DNA of 5,659 nucleotides. Source: Candidatus Dormiibacterota bacterium (GTDB lineage Bacteria > Chloroflexota > Dormibacteria > UBA8260). The stretch covers positions 1 through 5,659 of the forward strand of contig CATPBU010000338.1 of the NCBI GenBank assembly GCA_955652455.1, read 5' to 3'. The position numbers were made by a program, and so were the translations under genes. Positions within the stretch are counted from its first letter, which is position 1. Each line of letters starts with the position of its first letter. The notes beneath the pieces were generated by a model. That model made no database searches. It worked only from the letters and a program-made list of their open reading frames with translations, and was not told where the DNA came from. Shown here in pieces: positions 5,467 through 5,659 of the stretch.

Positions 5467-5659
5467 TCAGGCGGCCGATGAGGCTTCTGGCTCGGACGCT
5501 TCGCCACTGGCCGGAGCCAATGCCCAACGCTCTTCGATGCGGCCGAATCGCCACACCGCCAGCGCGCCGAGCCAGGTGAAGACGAACATCCCGACGATGA
5601 CGAAGCCAATGGTGTTGAGGTTGACCGAGCTCAGGAAATTCCAGACGCCCCCCCGCAGG
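5467..5659 (-). CDS. C-terminal end of a membrane transporter, probably HoxN/NixA-type nickel-cobalt permease (5' end outside window)
   Basis: The frame enters from the right edge (first full codon 5658-5656) and ends at TGA 5469-5467, giving the last 63 residues. It shows one hydrophobic segment, TIGFVIVGMFVFTWLGALAV (16-35), followed by WRFGRIEERW (36-45) and an acidic, Ala/Ser/Glu-rich tail. A final helix of the form 'G-IVG-FV-TW--ALAVW' followed by RxEERW is how I recall the end of nickel/cobalt transporters of the HoxN/HupN/NixA family, which import Ni2+ or Co2+ for enzymes such as urease, hydrogenase or B12-dependent enzymes. The metal-binding HX4DH motif of that family would lie outside the window, so the assignment rests on a short tail only. 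The gene is followed by a hairpin and then tRNA-Val. Confidence 0.55.
   Translation of the reverse strand, partial: LRGGVWNFLSSVNLNTIGFVIVGMFVFTWLGALAVWRFGRIEERWALAPASGEASEPEASSAA

Overview
This is a chromosomal window from a high-GC bacterium. The strong G/C preference at third codon positions, GTG starts, TANNNT promoter boxes lying almost on the start codons and secreted PF04185-type phosphoesterases suggest an actinobacterium or a related high-GC soil lineage (for example Dormibacterota or Chloroflexota). The sequence alone does not fix the phylum, so this is inference.

Layout from left to right. (1) Positions 1-946, minus strand: the N-terminal 315 codons of a penicillin-acylase family Ntn-hydrolase, running off the left edge. 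(2) Positions 947-1035: a short divergent promoter region with a -10-like box for each direction and a perfect 12-bp palindrome between them. (3) Positions 1036-2532, plus strand: gcvT and gcvH of the glycine cleavage system, joined without a gap (TGA directly followed by GTG). The P protein and lipoamide dehydrogenase are not in the window. (4) Positions 2566-2898, plus strand: a small, unidentified membrane protein with an apparently leaderless GTG start. (5) Positions 2868-3149, minus strand: a truncated AraC-family regulator keeping only the second half of its DNA-binding domain. (6) Positions 3121-5266, minus strand: two tandem, diverged phosphoesterases of the acid phosphatase/phospholipase C type, the first membrane-anchored and the second apparently exported. 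(7) Positions 5339-5415, minus strand: tRNA-Val(CAC) with an encoded CCA end. (8) Positions 5467-5659, minus strand: the last 63 codons of a membrane protein resembling the C-terminus of HoxN/NixA nickel-cobalt permeases.

Functionally, gcvT-gcvH form a metabolic unit: the T protein takes the aminomethyl group from the lipoylated H protein and passes a one-carbon unit to tetrahydrofolate. The two phosphoesterases are probably co-transcribed and act outside the membrane, perhaps in phosphate scavenging, although their substrate is not visible. The block between the AraC remnant and the 3' end of the tRNA looks rearranged: one border is a decapitated gene and the other is a tRNA 3' end. No integrase or convincing attachment repeat is present. 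I found no CRISPR array, transposase, riboswitch or recognisable new defence system. The points most worth checking are the phosphoesterase pair with its altered active-site motif, the palindromic divergent promoter, the leaderless membrane ORF and the AraC truncation.
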